A stretch of 64,000 nucleotides of DNA from Flavobacterium sediminilitoris (GCF_023008245.1 NZ_CP090145.1:1302001-1366000), one strand, 5' to 3'; shown: positions 1-15,855, counted from the first letter of the stretch. Numbers and translations are program-made. Notes: generated from the letters alone by a model not told the origin.

Positions 1-797
1 CTGAAATAGAAGGGTCTTTGTCTGAAACTCTATCAAAAGCAGGAGTTAGTCCAGGATTTGCATCTAAACTAGCTAAAGTTTACGAATATTCAATAGATTT
101 TTTTAAAATTCAAAAAGGAGATAAATTTTCTGTAACAATAAACGAACGATTTATTGAGGATTCTATATATGTAGGAATTGAAAATGTAGAGTCAACATAT
201 TTTGAACATAAAGGGAAAAAGATCTATGCTTTCCCATATAAAATTAAATCAGATCAAAAAGTAGCTGACTACTATGATGAAAATGGAAATGGTCTAAAAA
301 GTATGTTTTTAAAAGCGCCATTAGACTATTTTAGAATATCTTCTCGTTTCTCTGGAAGGCGTTTTCATCCTGTTCAAAAAAGATGGAAAGCACATAATGG
401 AACAGATTATGCAGCAGCACACGGAACACCTATAAAAGCAACAGCCTCTGGAGTTGTTGAAAGAGCAGGATATACATCTGGTAACGGTAATTATGTAAAA
501 ATAAAACACAATAGTACATATTCTACTCAATATTTACATATGTCTAAAATTCTAGTTCGAAATGGAGAAAGAGTTTCTCAAGGACAAATAATTGGAAAAG
601 TAGGGAGTACGGGTTTAGCAACAGGTCCACATGTCTGTTATCGATTTTGGAAAAATGGAGTGCAAGTAGATCCATTTCGTTTGCAACTTCCAAATGCTGA
701 ACCAATGAATGAAAAAGATAAGGCAAAATACTTAACCTATATTGAGCCCTTAAAAAAAGAGTTAGATAGCGTAATGAAAAATAAATTTAGAGAGTAA
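1..797 (+). CDS. M23-family (LytM-like) metallopeptidase, 5' end missing
   Basis: The gene is cut by the left edge of the window; the frame is open from base 3, so the TTG at 18 is internal. It probably cleaves peptidoglycan cross-links in the periplasm. The LytM domain carries the HNGTDY motif (His codon at 393, Asp four residues later) and YLHMS. Where the family usually has GPHxH, this protein reads GPHVCYRF (codons from 624), so the second His of the HxH motif is a Cys. The upstream part ([13 protein letters not shown]...) is the N-terminal domain common in Bacteroidota M23 peptidases. Its TAA overlaps the pgi ATG by one base (TAATG), suggesting translational coupling. Confidence 0.9.
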   Translation, partial: EIEGSLSETLSKAGVSPGFASKLAKVYEYSIDFFKIQKGDKFSVTINERFIEDSIYVGIENVESTYFEHKGKKIYAFPYKIKSDQKVADYYDENGNGLKSMFLKAPLDYFRISSRFSGRRFHPVQKRWKAHNGTDYAAAHGTPIKATASGVVERAGYTSGNGNYVKIKHNSTYSTQYLHMSKILVRNGERVSQGQIIGKVGSTGLATGPHVCYRFWKNGVQVDPFRLQLPNAEPMNEKDKAKYLTYIEPLKKELDSVMKNKFRE

Positions 798-2434
798 TGG
801 CTTTAGAAATAGTAAATCCAACGAAAACTTTGGCATGGGGAAAGTTAACAGCTCACTTTGAGGAAGTAAAACAAACCTCTATGAAAGAAATGTTTGCTAT
901 TGATAAAGAAAGAGTTGAAAAATTTCACATAAAATGGCAAGATTTTGTTATTGACTATTCTAAAAATAAGATTACAGAAGAAACGATTAAACTCCTATTA
1001 GAATTAGCGAATGAAGTAGGTTTAGATAAAGCAATTAAAGATTATTTTTCTGGAGAAAATATTAATCAGACAGAAAATAGAGCTGTTTTACATACTGCTT
1101 TAAGATCAAATGAATCAGACGTCGTTAAATTTGAAGGTAAAAACATAATTCCAGAAATCTTTGAAGTTAAAAAGAAAATTGAAAAATTTACTAATGAAAT
1201 AATTGATGGAGGCAGAAAAGGCTACACAAGTAAAGTTTTTACAGATGTAGTAAACATTGGAATTGGAGGTTCAGATTTAGGTCCTGCAATGGTTGTCGAA
1301 GCACTACAATATTATGGAAACCATTTAAATATACATTTTGTATCTAATGTTGATGGAGATCATGTTAATGAAGTTTTAAAGAAAATAAATCCTGAAACAA
1401 CACTTTTTGTAATTGTTTCAAAAACATTTACTACGCAAGAAACATTATCAAATGCAGAAACAATTAAGAAGTGGTTTCTGAAATCGGCAAAACAAGAAGA
1501 CATAACAAAGCATTTTGTAGCGGTTTCAACAAATATTAAAAATGTAACTCAATTTGGAATTGCAGAAGAAAATATTTTTCCAATGTGGGATTGGGTTGGA
1601 GGACGTTTCTCATTATGGAGTGCTGTAGGATTAAGTATAAGTTTAGCTGTTGGGTTTGATAACTTTAATAAACTTTTAAAAGGAGCTAATCAAATGGATA
1701 TTCATTTTAAAGAAACATCCTTTGATAAAAATATACCTGTTGTTTTAGCGCTTCTAAGTATTTGGTACAATAACTTTTTTGGAGCAGAAACAGAAGCTTT
1801 AATTCCATATACACAATATCTTCAAAAATTAGCACCTTATCTACAACAAGGAATAATGGAAAGTAATGGAAAAAGTGTTGGTAGAGATGGTAAACTTGTA
1901 AATTATCAAACAGGAACTATTATTTGGGGAGAACCGGGAACAAATTCACAACATGCTTTTTTTCAATTAATACATCAAGGGACAAAGTTAATTCCAACCG
2001 ATTTCATTGGATTTAAAAAATCATTGCATGGAGATAAAAACCATCATGATAAATTGATGTCTAATTTTTTTGCGCAAACAGAGGCTTTGTTAATGGGGAA
2101 AACGAAAGAACAGGTAAAAGCAGAATTTGAGAAAGCAAAAATAATAGGAGAAAAAGCAGATTCTTTATTACCTTTTAAAATATTTGAAGGAGATAAACCT
2201 ACAAATACCCTTTTAATAGAAAAGTTAACTCCAGAGTCATTAGGTTCTTTAATTGCACTTTACGAGCATAAAATATTTGTACAAGGAATTATTTGGAATA
2301 TTTTCAGTTATGATCAATGGGGAGTTGAATTAGGAAAACAATTAGCTAATTCTATTTTGGAAGAATTAAATACAGGAAATCTTAACACTCATGATAGTTC
2401 TACTAATTTCTTATTACGTAAATATATAGAATAA
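797..2434 (+). CDS. pgi: Glucose-6-phosphate isomerase
   Basis: Interconverts glucose-6-phosphate and fructose-6-phosphate in cytoplasmic glycolysis/gluconeogenesis. At 545 residues it is full length for the long bacterial form. Visible signatures are [32 protein letters not shown], the glutamate motif [14 protein letters not shown], the histidine motif [12 protein letters not shown] and the lysine motif QWGVELGK (Lys514). It overlaps the preceding peptidase gene by one base. The last 89 bases before the final eight codons (2321-2409, from residue Gly509) recur identically at 25957-26045. The present tail NFLLRKYIE may therefore have arrived with the downstream island, the original tail being the orphan copy that encodes NFLLKEYISQ. 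Confidence 0.97.
   Translation: MALEIVNPTKTLAWGKLTAHFEEVKQTSMKEMFAIDKERVEKFHIKWQDFVIDYSKNKITEETIKLLLELANEVGLDKAIKDYFSGENINQTENRAVLHTALRSNESDVVKFEGKNIIPEIFEVKKKIEKFTNEIIDGGRKGYTSKVFTDVVNIGIGGSDLGPAMVVEALQYYGNHLNIHFVSNVDGDHVNEVLKKINPETTLFVIVSKTFTTQETLSNAETIKKWFLKSAKQEDITKHFVAVSTNIKNVTQFGIAEENIFPMWDWVGGRFSLWSAVGLSISLAVGFDNFNKLLKGANQMDIHFKETSFDKNIPVVLALLSIWYNNFFGAETEALIPYTQYLQKLAPYLQQGIMESNGKSVGRDGKLVNYQTGTIIWGEPGTNSQHAFFQLIHQGTKLIPTDFIGFKKSLHGDKNHHDKLMSNFFAQTEALLMGKTKEQVKAEFEKAKIIGEKADSLLPFKIFEGDKPTNTLLIEKLTPESLGSLIALYEHKIFVQGIIWNIFSYDQWGVELGKQLANSILEELNTGNLNTHDSSTNFLLRKYIE
2321..2409. repeat. 89-bp direct repeat, left copy (inside pgi)
   Basis: Base-by-base comparison shows 2321-2409 identical to 25957-26045 (offset 23,636). 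The base before and the base after both differ, so the identity has sharp ends. It encodes pgi residues from GVELGK to STNF, including the catalytic lysine codon. It marks the left boundary of the 2435-25956 island. Confidence 0.95.
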
Positions 2435-2466
2435 ATAATAGTTTAAAAAAATAGTAAAAGTGATTA

Positions 2467-7224
<4,758 letters not shown>

Positions 7225-7234
7225 AAAATTAAAA

Positions 7235-10200
7235 ATGAAGGTAAAGAGATTGTTTAAAATATATATGGCTTTTGTAGCCATCCTTTTTATGCTGAATAGT
7301 GAGTCTTTAAATGGGCAGACACTATATATTATGAAGACGAATACTTATTCTTCAGGTGGAGCATTATATTTTGAATATTATGTTAAATCAAATGGTGTTT
7401 TAATTAATCCGATTTCAACTCATCCAATTTCATCTAATGAAAGATATTTAATATTTAATCAGCAACCTACAGAATTTTTGTTCGAAGATGGACAACCAGA
7501 CAGTTATACTTGTAGTGGTTTTTGTGGAGATGAATGGGATGCAGGAATATTCTACACATCTATAAATTCTTGTTCAGGCAAATTAATTGGAGGGAGTGGA
7601 GGTTCTGACTCTCCATTTAATCAAGATCCACCATATATAGATATAATTTCCAATCAGGTTCTAGTACAACCAACGATAACAAATACTTTTTGCGATTTTA
7701 TTACTTTAAAAGCAGAAGGTTGTACAGGGACACAACGTTTTTTTTGGTATTATAGTACAGACGGAATAAACTATACAAATACCAATATAAATACAGGCTT
7801 TAATCAAGATTTTGTATTTAATAAGACTACTTATTTATCAGCAAACTACAGCGGTAACATTTATTTTAAAACATTAATAGATTCAGACGCTTCAATAACT
7901 GGAGAAAATGTTTTTTCAAATATAGTAAATTATAATATTATCCCATGTTCTCCACAAATTGTAGGTTCACCTGTCTTGGTTCAAAATGAGTGTAACAATA
8001 GTAGTAGCGGAAGTGCAACCTTTACTTTCGATAGAAATTTAAACGCAGGAGAATATTTAAATTTGACATATAAAAAAGATGGAGTTCCAGATAGTGTATT
8101 AAATATTTCCTCACTTGGTGCCAATAATACCTATGTTCTATCAGGCTTAGGCCAAGGAGTCTATACTGATATTGTTTTTCAATCTATTAATAATGGTATA
8201 AATACAAATCCTGCTTATTCTGTAAACTTCACCATAACAGCTCCATCAAAAGTAGAATTCTCAACAATAAAAACAGATATTATCTGTAAAGATGAGGCTA
8301 CAGGAAGTATTACAGTTACCGCAACTGGAGGAACAGCACCTTATGAATATAGTAAAGATGGAGGAGTAAATTGGCAATTGAGTAATGAATTTGTAAACCT
8401 AACAGCGGGAAATTATAATATGCTTGTTAGAGATGGAAATAATTGTATAGCTCCAGATGGTTCACAGACGGTTACTGTTATAGAGCCTAATACGAGAGTT
8501 ACAGTTGCCTCAAACCCAGTTATTGTTGAACCATTGTTAAACAATGAGAATTCAGGAAATATAGACATTACAATAAACAATGGAGCACCTCCCTATACTT
8601 TTTCTTGGTCGTTTGATAATATTTATAATATATCAGGTGCAACTTTTGCTACTACGAGTTCGGAAGATATTTCAAACCTTTACGCAGGTGCTTATACAGT
8701 GTTGGTAACAGATGCCAATGGCTGTACAGATACAGAAACCTATACGCTACAAAACCCACCATTATTAGTACCTGAAATAACAGTAGATCAAAATATAACT
8801 TGTAATGGAGCAAATAATGGTAAATTAAGCGCTAGTGCTACAGGAGGAAGACCTGGATATACTTATCAATGGTTTAAAAGTAACCCAGCACTTATATTTT
8901 TATCATCAAATACACAAATTATTAATTTGTCAGCTGGGGATTATAAGCTTGTAGTAACAGATGCTGATGGTGCTGGTGGTACAAAAGAGATTTTTTATAC
9001 ATTGACACAACCCAATGTTCTTCAAGTAACAAATACAATAACCAATGTAAGTTGTAACGGTGGAACAGATGGTGAAATTGAATTAACAACCATTGGAGGA
9101 ACAGCACCCTATACTTTTTCATGGAAAAAAAATGGAGTGTCAATTTCAGAAACAACAGCAACAATTAGTAGTCAAGGAGCAGGAAACTATAGTTGTACCG
9201 TTATCGATCAAAACGGGTGTAGTCAAAGTATAAATAATCTCGTTATTAATGAAAACCCTCCAATAGCGATCTCTTTAAATTATATAACTAATCTTCTAGA
9301 CCCTGCCATAAATAACGGAGCAATTAACCATAATGTATCTGGTGGTACGGGTTCGTATACATATTTATGGAATACTGGAAATACAACTTTAAACTTAAGC
9401 AATGTTACTGCGGGGAATTATAGCTTTACAGTTACAGATTCAAATGGTTGTTCCGCAACTCAAAATTATACAATAACAGCACCTCCACCATACCTGTTAA
9501 CGATTCAGCAAAATAGTGAAATAAATTGCTTTGGAGACAGTACCGCTAGTTTAGAGGCAATAGTGTCTGGTGGAACACCATATTCATCAGGAAATGCGTA
9601 TCAATATTTCTGGTCAGGGTCAAATATTCCTTTTTCAGAACCAACAGATCTAGCATCAATATCAAATCTACCAGCAGGAACTTACACTGTGGAAGTTAGA
9701 GATGCGAATAACATTATTAGAACACAGACTTTTACAGTTCAACAACCTCAAGTGTTAACGGCAAGTTTTATAAAGAATGATATAAGCTGTTTTGGAGCTA
9801 ATGATGGAACTATAAATATATCAACTTCAGGAGGAACTCCAAATTATACTTATGAGTGGAAAAACCAACAAAATCAAATAATAGCCACAACAGAAGATGT
9901 TAGCAATTTAGCATCTGGTATATATACCTGTTCAATTACCGATTCAAAAGGATGTACTATTACAATAAATAATATTCAAATAATTGAACCATCACAATTG
10001 GCTTTCATTTCAGAAACGGTAGTCCCAGTTTCAACAGCAATAGCAACAGATGGGAGTATTACTATTGTAGTTGCAGGTGGAACATTGCCCTATAGTTACT
10101 CTTGGTCTATGAATGCTAGTCCAATAGGATCAAATAATGCAACATTGAGCAATATTGGAGTAGGAACATATACTGTAATAATTACAGATAGTAAAGGTTG

Positions 10201-12421
10201 TAGCATTACAAATACCTACACAGTTGGAGTTATTCAGCCATTAGAAGCCTCAATAAGTGTACTAACACCTATAAACTGTAATGGGGATCTAGTAGGAAGT
10301 TTAAAAGTTAGCCCTACAGGAGGTTTGCCACCCTATACAATAGACTGGAGTAATGGAGGAAATACACCTATAGTCTCAGGATTAGGAGCTGGAACATATT
10401 CCGTTACTATTACAGATTCAAATATACCTCAAGGGACATTTTCTGCAAGTTATAATTTAACAGAACCGACACCTTTAATCATTGATATGGTTAACACTAC
10501 TAATATAATTTGTTTCGGAACCAATTCTGGAAGTATAAGCATAGATGTTTCAGGTGGAACAACACCATATACTTATGAATGGAGAAATGCAGCCAATACA
10601 ATTATTTCTAATAGTCAAAATATAAGTGCATTAGGAGTAGGTAATTATAGTTGTACAATAAGAGATGTAAATAATTGTACAATAACAACAGCAAGTATTC
10701 CAATCACAACCAGTCCAGAATTAATTGCAACACTTGTTAGCACAACAAATGTTTTAATTAATGGGCAAGCAACAGGAAATATAGATATAAATGTTACAGG
10801 AGGAAATGGTTCCTATACTTATCTTTGGAACAATGGAAATACAAGCCAAGATCTTTCTAATATACCAGCGGGTACTTATAGTGTGATAGTTACAGATGGG
10901 CTAGGGTGTCAAAAAACAATCAATAATATTGTTATAACCGAACCAAGTCCATTAGTAGTAACTACAAGTACACTTCAAAATATAAGTTGCTATGGAGGAA
11001 ATAACGGTCAAATCACAGCAAATGTTTCTGGAGCGGTTCCTCCCTATTTTTATACATGGAACTATCCAAACGGAACAATAAGCAATCAAGCAACAATCTC
11101 TAATTTGTCAGAAGGGAATTACACCCTAACGGTTAGTGATCAAAATAATGCAACAGTTACACTGTCAATAGCTCTTGTCGCGCCAAATCCTTTAGCAGGA
11201 AGTTTTGTAAGCACAGCCGTTTCATGTGGTGGTGCCACTGATGGAACCATAACAATCCAGCCTACAGGAGGTACAGGTAGTTATACCTATTTATGGAATA
11301 ATGGAGAAACAACACAAACTATCACAAACGTTTCTGTTGGAAACTATGTAGTATTGGTAACCGATTCAAATGGATGTGAAAAATTATTCACAGGTGGGGA
11401 AGTGCAAGCATCTGGAGGAATTGTAATTCAAGAAACAATTCAAGATGTAGATTGCGTTGCGCTCAATTCAGGAAGTATTGATTTGCAAGTCACAGGAGGT
11501 AGTGGTTCTTTTGCAATTCAATGGGATAATACAACACTAAGTGGGTTTTCAGTTACTGGTTTAAGTGGAGGGCTATATACGGGAACAATTACAGATCTAG
11601 TAAGTAATTGTATCATTCCATTTAGTTATACAGTTGCTCAACAAACACCTGTTTTCTTTGATTTAGAGGATACAATAACGCTGTGTCAAAATCAATCAGC
11701 TACAATAGACGGAAGTGCTACTGGAGTAAATTTAACCTATTCTTGGACAAGTACAAATGGTTTCACGTCCTCAAGCCCTATTATAACTATAAATCAATCG
11801 GGAGATTATACTTTAGTGGTAACATCTTCAAACGGTTGCAGTTATACAGATACAGTGACAATAGATATACTTTCAGAATCAATTGAGTCCGAATATTTGG
11901 TTGCTTCACAGACCTATAAAGATCAAGAAATAATACTAATTAATGTAAGTGAAAGTACAAATGAAAATTATGAATGGATTTTTCCTTCACAAGCTGAGAT
12001 TCTTTCGCAAAATTCACAAACCGCTATCGTTAAATTTTCTGATGTTGGCGTATATGAAATAGGATTGAAAGCAACCAATAGCTCTGGTTGTGTGTTGTAT
12101 GATTATAATCAATTAATTGTGGAAGAAAATCCTGGATTACCAGCGGATGATTCAAACTCGATACTCATTAAAGAGTTTAAAGTTTTTCCAAATCCAATTA
12201 ATCAAAATGACAGTTTTAATGTGCTAGTAGATTTGGCACATTCCTTACCCATTTCAATAGCTATTTATGAAGTTTCATTAGGGACATTAGTAAACATTAC
12301 GAACTTCCCTGCGAGTAAAATTCATACCAAACAATATAATTTAAATGTGAGTAGTGGAGTATATTATATTGTATTAAGGACACCAGGAAATGTTCAAACA
12401 AAAAAAATAATTATTAATTAA
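7235..12421 (+). CDS. SprB-repeat surface adhesin with T9SS type A sorting domain (1728 aa)
   Basis: The start is ATG 7235; an upstream in-frame ATG at 7175 lies inside the previous gene and lacks a signal peptide. The product begins with a signal peptide ending near SESLNGQ. A domain of about 330 residues follows, then 14 SprB-type repeats (pattern CxGxxxGxI..GGxxPYTYxW..GxYxxxVTDxxGC). After these come an Ig/PKD-like segment and a C-terminal sorting domain (FKVFPNPI ... SSGVYYIVLRT ... KKIIIN). SprB-repeat proteins are mobile surface adhesins exported by T9SS; the sorting tail predicts the same route here. It sits five bases before the FnIII gene. The repeats fall into a three-repeat higher-order pattern, described separately. 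Confidence 0.9.
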   Translation: MKVKRLFKIYMAFVAILFMLNSESLNGQTLYIMKTNTYSSGGALYFEYYVKSNGVLINPISTHPISSNERYLIFNQQPTEFLFEDGQPDSYTCSGFCGDEWDAGIFYTSINSCSGKLIGGSGGSDSPFNQDPPYIDIISNQVLVQPTITNTFCDFITLKAEGCTGTQRFFWYYSTDGINYTNTNINTGFNQDFVFNKTTYLSANYSGNIYFKTLIDSDASITGENVFSNIVNYNIIPCSPQIVGSPVLVQNECNNSSSGSATFTFDRNLNAGEYLNLTYKKDGVPDSVLNISSLGANNTYVLSGLGQGVYTDIVFQSINNGINTNPAYSVNFTITAPSKVEFSTIKTDIICKDEATGSITVTATGGTAPYEYSKDGGVNWQLSNEFVNLTAGNYNMLVRDGNNCIAPDGSQTVTVIEPNTRVTVASNPVIVEPLLNNENSGNIDITINNGAPPYTFSWSFDNIYNISGATFATTSSEDISNLYAGAYTVLVTDANGCTDTETYTLQNPPLLVPEITVDQNITCNGANNGKLSASATGGRPGYTYQWFKSNPALIFLSSNTQIINLSAGDYKLVVTDADGAGGTKEIFYTLTQPNVLQVTNTITNVSCNGGTDGEIELTTIGGTAPYTFSWKKNGVSISETTATISSQGAGNYSCTVIDQNGCSQSINNLVINENPPIAISLNYITNLLDPAINNGAINHNVSGGTGSYTYLWNTGNTTLNLSNVTAGNYSFTVTDSNGCSATQNYTITAPPPYLLTIQQNSEINCFGDSTASLEAIVSGGTPYSSGNAYQYFWSGSNIPFSEPTDLASISNLPAGTYTVEVRDANNIIRTQTFTVQQPQVLTASFIKNDISCFGANDGTINISTSGGTPNYTYEWKNQQNQIIATTEDVSNLASGIYTCSITDSKGCTITINNIQIIEPSQLAFISETVVPVSTAIATDGSITIVVAGGTLPYSYSWSMNASPIGSNNATLSNIGVGTYTVIITDSKGCSITNTYTVGVIQPLEASISVLTPINCNGDLVGSLKVSPTGGLPPYTIDWSNGGNTPIVSGLGAGTYSVTITDSNIPQGTFSASYNLTEPTPLIIDMVNTTNIICFGTNSGSISIDVSGGTTPYTYEWRNAANTIISNSQNISALGVGNYSCTIRDVNNCTITTASIPITTSPELIATLVSTTNVLINGQATGNIDINVTGGNGSYTYLWNNGNTSQDLSNIPAGTYSVIVTDGLGCQKTINNIVITEPSPLVVTTSTLQNISCYGGNNGQITANVSGAVPPYFYTWNYPNGTISNQATISNLSEGNYTLTVSDQNNATVTLSIALVAPNPLAGSFVSTAVSCGGATDGTITIQPTGGTGSYTYLWNNGETTQTITNVSVGNYVVLVTDSNGCEKLFTGGEVQASGGIVIQETIQDVDCVALNSGSIDLQVTGGSGSFAIQWDNTTLSGFSVTGLSGGLYTGTITDLVSNCIIPFSYTVAQQTPVFFDLEDTITLCQNQSATIDGSATGVNLTYSWTSTNGFTSSSPIITINQSGDYTLVVTSSNGCSYTDTVTIDILSESIESEYLVASQTYKDQEIILINVSESTNENYEWIFPSQAEILSQNSQTAIVKFSDVGVYEIGLKATNSSGCVLYDYNQLIVEENPGLPADDSNSILIKEFKVFPNPINQNDSFNVLVDLAHSLPISIAIYEVSLGTLVNITNFPASKIHTKQYNLNVSSGVYYIVLRTPGNVQTKKIIIN
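8260..11650 (+). repeat. Fourteen SprB repeats with a three-repeat super-period
   Basis: Repeats begin at CKDEATG, then at about 70-80 residue steps to CVALNSG. Repeats 3, 6, 9 and 12 have the leading Cys but lack the GC at the end of VTDxxGC. Repeats 4, 7 and 10 have leading Cys, an internal Y[ST]C, and terminal Cys. Repeats 5, 8 and 11 lack the leading Cys but keep the terminal GC. This is direct reading of the translation. Confidence 0.8.
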
Positions 12422-12426
12422 TCCGA

Positions 12427-14490
12427 ATGAAATTTTTAAAAATATATACAATCATTTTCCTCTTTTTAGGGGTATATAGTTACTCACAAGTAGATACTAT
12501 TTATCGTGCTCCAAACGTATATGCTAAAGGAAAAGTGAGCAATAATAAAATTTTATTGAAATGGTCTGTAGATGATCCAGTTTTGTGGAAAAAATCGTTA
12601 AAGACAGGATATAGTGTACAGCGCACAACGGTTTTAAGAGATGGCAATCCAATAATGAAAGATGAAACAGTTATACTTCATGAAAAATTATTGCCTTTGC
12701 CTTTAGCACAATGGGAAAAAATTGCAGAAAAAGACAGTACTGTGTTAATTGTTGCTCAAGCGATTTATGGAGAAGATTTCGAGGTGGAAAGAAAAGGGAC
12801 TAACCTTGAAACAATGATGTTGTTAAATGATGAGAATAATCAACGTTTTGCTTTTGCAATAATGGGTACTGAACAATCTTTTCTAGCGGCGAAAACTGCG
12901 GGTTGGGGTTTAGAAGATACCACTGCAAAACCCAATGAAAAATATGTTTATACCATAACCTTGCTTGGAGTAGTTGGAGATTTACACGCATCTGTATATA
13001 TTGGATTACAAGATAAAACAGATACAACACCTCCGTTGAAACCCGAAGCTATTTTTGGAAACAATACAGTGATGATTATTTGGGATTTTGAAGCACAACA
13101 AAATTTATATTCTTCTTATCATTTGGAAAGAGCAACAGATGGGAAAAATTTCAAAAGATTAAATAAAGCACCCATTTTTTCTTGGGAAAGTAAAAGTAAA
13201 CTCATTTCCTATACTGATAATTTAGAAGAAAACGGAAAACTGTATTATTATCGTATTTTAGGTATAGATACCTTTGGAGAGGTAAGTGCACCTTCTGAGG
13301 TTATTTCTGGAAAAGGAATTAATATTTTAGAATTTTCTCCTCAAATTACTGCTAAAGGAGTTATTGCAGAAGAGGAAGTTAATATTGAATGGAATTTTTT
13401 AGAAGAAGGAGAATCTAAAATTTCTGGTTTTAATGTTTTGCAAGGAGATACTGAAGACGGACAATTTCAAGTGGTAAAACAAAATATATTACCACAATCT
13501 AGAAAAGATATTGTAAAGACTAAATTAAAACCGTCAAATTATTTTAAAATTCAAGCAGTTGCAAAAGAAGGAGGATACAGAGATTCTTTTCCAGTATTAG
13601 TGCAACCGGTTGACTCAATACCTCCGCTTCCTCCAATTCAATTAGAAGGGAAAATAGATTCATTAGGAGTAGTCTCATTAAAATGGAAACAAAATAGCGA
13701 AATTGATCTACAAGGTTATAAAGTATTTAGAGGTTATACTCCAACAGAAGAGTTCTCACAAGTAACAAGAGCAGTTTGGATGAATAACTCTTATAGAGAT
13801 TCTATTAATGCGAAAGCGTTAAACAAAAAAGTATACTATAAAGTTATTGCAATAGATAATAGATACAATGAATCAGGATTTTCGGAAATAGTAGAAATAA
13901 AGAAAATAGATTTAATTCCACCATCTTCACCAGTTATTAAAGATTATTTATTTGAAGAGAAGAGTATAAAAATAACGTTCATTCAAAGTAGTTCCGATGA
14001 TGTAGTAAAACATAAAATCTACAGAAGATCAGAAAAAGAACAAGACTGGATGGTTATAAAAGAGATAGATTCTAGAAAGATTACCGATTTTACAGATACA
14101 GATTTGGAAACCAAAGTAGAGTATTATTATACTATAGTTGCCATTGACGATGCTGGAAATGAAAGTGACCCTTCAGAACCTTTAATCGCATCGCCAATGA
14201 TGCCTTTAGTAAAACCAGCAATAAGATCATTTGATTTTCATGTAGACAGAAATAATAAAAGGATCGAGCTGTTTTGGTCAACCAAAGAAAAAGAACTCTA
14301 CGAATATCAGCTCTATAAAAGGAAAAAAGACGGTGAATATATTCTATTCAAAATTATTCAGCCTAAAAAAGATAAAATGAGCTATATAGATACAAATATC
14401 AACCCAGGGAATGTTTACGAATATGCCATTAGAGCAGTGTTCAAAGATGGAGCATTCAGTAATTTTAAGGAAATAATTGTAACGTATTAA
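12427..14490 (+). CDS. Multi-domain fibronectin type III protein (687 aa)
   Basis: The signal peptide ends near GVYSYSQ. The chain is a series of fibronectin type III-like units. These are clearest from about residue 205 onward, where lines such as PPLKPEAIFGNNTVMIIWDF, YKVFRGYT, YYKVIAIDNRYNESGFSE and YYYTIVAIDDAGNESDPSE show the repeated WxxxxE...Y.hxR/G...YxYxIxAhD pattern. At least four copies are visible before the C-terminus. There is no sorting domain or lipobox, so it is probably periplasmic or held by a partner. It starts five bases after the SprB-repeat gene and ends 11 bases before the PKD lipoprotein, in one operon. Its role in the surface apparatus is inferred. Confidence 0.8.
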   Translation: MKFLKIYTIIFLFLGVYSYSQVDTIYRAPNVYAKGKVSNNKILLKWSVDDPVLWKKSLKTGYSVQRTTVLRDGNPIMKDETVILHEKLLPLPLAQWEKIAEKDSTVLIVAQAIYGEDFEVERKGTNLETMMLLNDENNQRFAFAIMGTEQSFLAAKTAGWGLEDTTAKPNEKYVYTITLLGVVGDLHASVYIGLQDKTDTTPPLKPEAIFGNNTVMIIWDFEAQQNLYSSYHLERATDGKNFKRLNKAPIFSWESKSKLISYTDNLEENGKLYYYRILGIDTFGEVSAPSEVISGKGINILEFSPQITAKGVIAEEEVNIEWNFLEEGESKISGFNVLQGDTEDGQFQVVKQNILPQSRKDIVKTKLKPSNYFKIQAVAKEGGYRDSFPVLVQPVDSIPPLPPIQLEGKIDSLGVVSLKWKQNSEIDLQGYKVFRGYTPTEEFSQVTRAVWMNNSYRDSINAKALNKKVYYKVIAIDNRYNESGFSEIVEIKKIDLIPPSSPVIKDYLFEEKSIKITFIQSSSDDVVKHKIYRRSEKEQDWMVIKEIDSRKITDFTDTDLETKVEYYYTIVAIDDAGNESDPSEPLIASPMMPLVKPAIRSFDFHVDRNNKRIELFWSTKEKELYEYQLYKRKKDGEYILFKIIQPKKDKMSYIDTNINPGNVYEYAIRAVFKDGAFSNFKEIIVTY

Positions 14491-14501
14491 CGAAATTCAT
14501 A

Positions 14502-15839
14502 ATGTTAAAAAATAAAATAAGACATATTTCTTTCTTCATTCTAATTCTTCTTTGTAGTTGCTTAAAAGAAGAAATGCTAGTTGCAAAGGCAGATTTTGTT
14601 ATAGAGGAAACAATAACGCCAAACGGTAAAATAGCAAAGTTCATCAACCTATCAACAGGAGGAGAGGCCTTTGAATGGACATTTGAAAATGGTTCGCCAG
14701 CAACATCGAACGATTTTAATCCAGGAGAAGTGAGCTTTATGCAATCAGGAACACATACAATACAATTAAAAGTATCAAACAAAGATGGTTCGGTTTCAAC
14801 AATTGAAAAACAAATTGTTATAGAAACAAGCCCTACTACCGATTTTAATTATGAAATCTTAATCAATAATTATGCACCAGCAGAAATACAATTAACAAAT
14901 TTATCGCAAAATATAGCGTCCTATAATTGGTCGTTCACATCAGGTGTGCCTGTAAATAGTACCGATGCACAACCTACCAATGTAATTTTTAGTACGCCAG
15001 GTCAACATACAATAACTTTAAACACTGTTGGCACAAACAATGAAGTGGGGCAAAAAACAATAACATTTGATGTATTACCAGAATTGAATGCCGACTTTGA
15101 TTATACTGTCCTTCCAATAGACAATGATTATAATGCACCCGTTAAAGTTTTTATTCAAAACAATACGATAAGTGCAACTTCCTACTCATGGGAAGTAATT
15201 GGAGCCAATCCTTCAAATACTACAGCAGAAAATCCTAGCTTTGTTTTCAATAGTCAAGGAAACTACCAAATCAAATTAACGGCTATAAATGGCAAACAAA
15301 CGCAAACGGTTATAAAGAACATTCAAGTTTTAGCATATACGAACCTAAGTATTCAAAATGATGTAAAATTCGGAATCAATACTGCTCAAAACACGCTTGG
15401 ATGTTATTATTCTACTGTAGAAAAAACAATGTATAAGAGCAATCAAATAGATTCTAATAACGGATCTTTAATAGATATTGTCTTCTTTGGTTTAGGAAGC
15501 ACTTTTTCTTCAAACGTGTTTGTATCTCCAACCAATACAAATGCTTTTGGTTTAGCAACAATTCCTAATGCTACAGCAACAACCTATACAAATAAACAAG
15601 AAAATTGTAGTTGTACAGTGGTCACAGAAAATCAATTTAATGCCATGACAAGTGATGCTTTTCTACAAACATTATCAATTACAAATGAAACAACTTCTTT
15701 TAATAATGGAGTATTACCTAGAATTATTCCCTTTGCAACAGCCGATGGAAGAAAAGGACTACTCAAAGTGAAATCATTTGTGAATGACGGAGCCAATTCC
15801 TATGTGTTGGTCGATATTAAAGTTCAAAAAAGCCTATAA
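14502..15839 (+). CDS. PKD-domain lipoprotein (445 aa)
   Basis: The N-terminus has a lipoprotein signal with lipobox LLCSC, so it is probably anchored in the outer membrane. Three PKD-like domains follow at about residues 30-110, 115-190 and 195-275. Each shows the core F.N.S...YxWxF..G.P..S....P..xF...G.Hxhxhxh pattern (ASYNWSFTSGVP, ATSYSWEVIGANP). The C-terminal 165 residues are a different, unrecognised domain that includes a Cys pair (NCSCTV). PKD domains are typical of surface adhesion proteins. It lies between the FnIII gene and the beta-barrel gene with 11- and 16-base gaps, suggesting a structural role in the same assembly. Confidence 0.8.
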   Translation: MLKNKIRHISFFILILLCSCLKEEMLVAKADFVIEETITPNGKIAKFINLSTGGEAFEWTFENGSPATSNDFNPGEVSFMQSGTHTIQLKVSNKDGSVSTIEKQIVIETSPTTDFNYEILINNYAPAEIQLTNLSQNIASYNWSFTSGVPVNSTDAQPTNVIFSTPGQHTITLNTVGTNNEVGQKTITFDVLPELNADFDYTVLPIDNDYNAPVKVFIQNNTISATSYSWEVIGANPSNTTAENPSFVFNSQGNYQIKLTAINGKQTQTVIKNIQVLAYTNLSIQNDVKFGINTAQNTLGCYYSTVEKTMYKSNQIDSNNGSLIDIVFFGLGSTFSSNVFVSPTNTNAFGLATIPNATATTYTNKQENCSCTVVTENQFNAMTSDAFLQTLSITNETTSFNNGVLPRIIPFATADGRKGLLKVKSFVNDGANSYVLVDIKVQKSL

Positions 15840-15855
15840 TTTTTAAAATTTCCCT

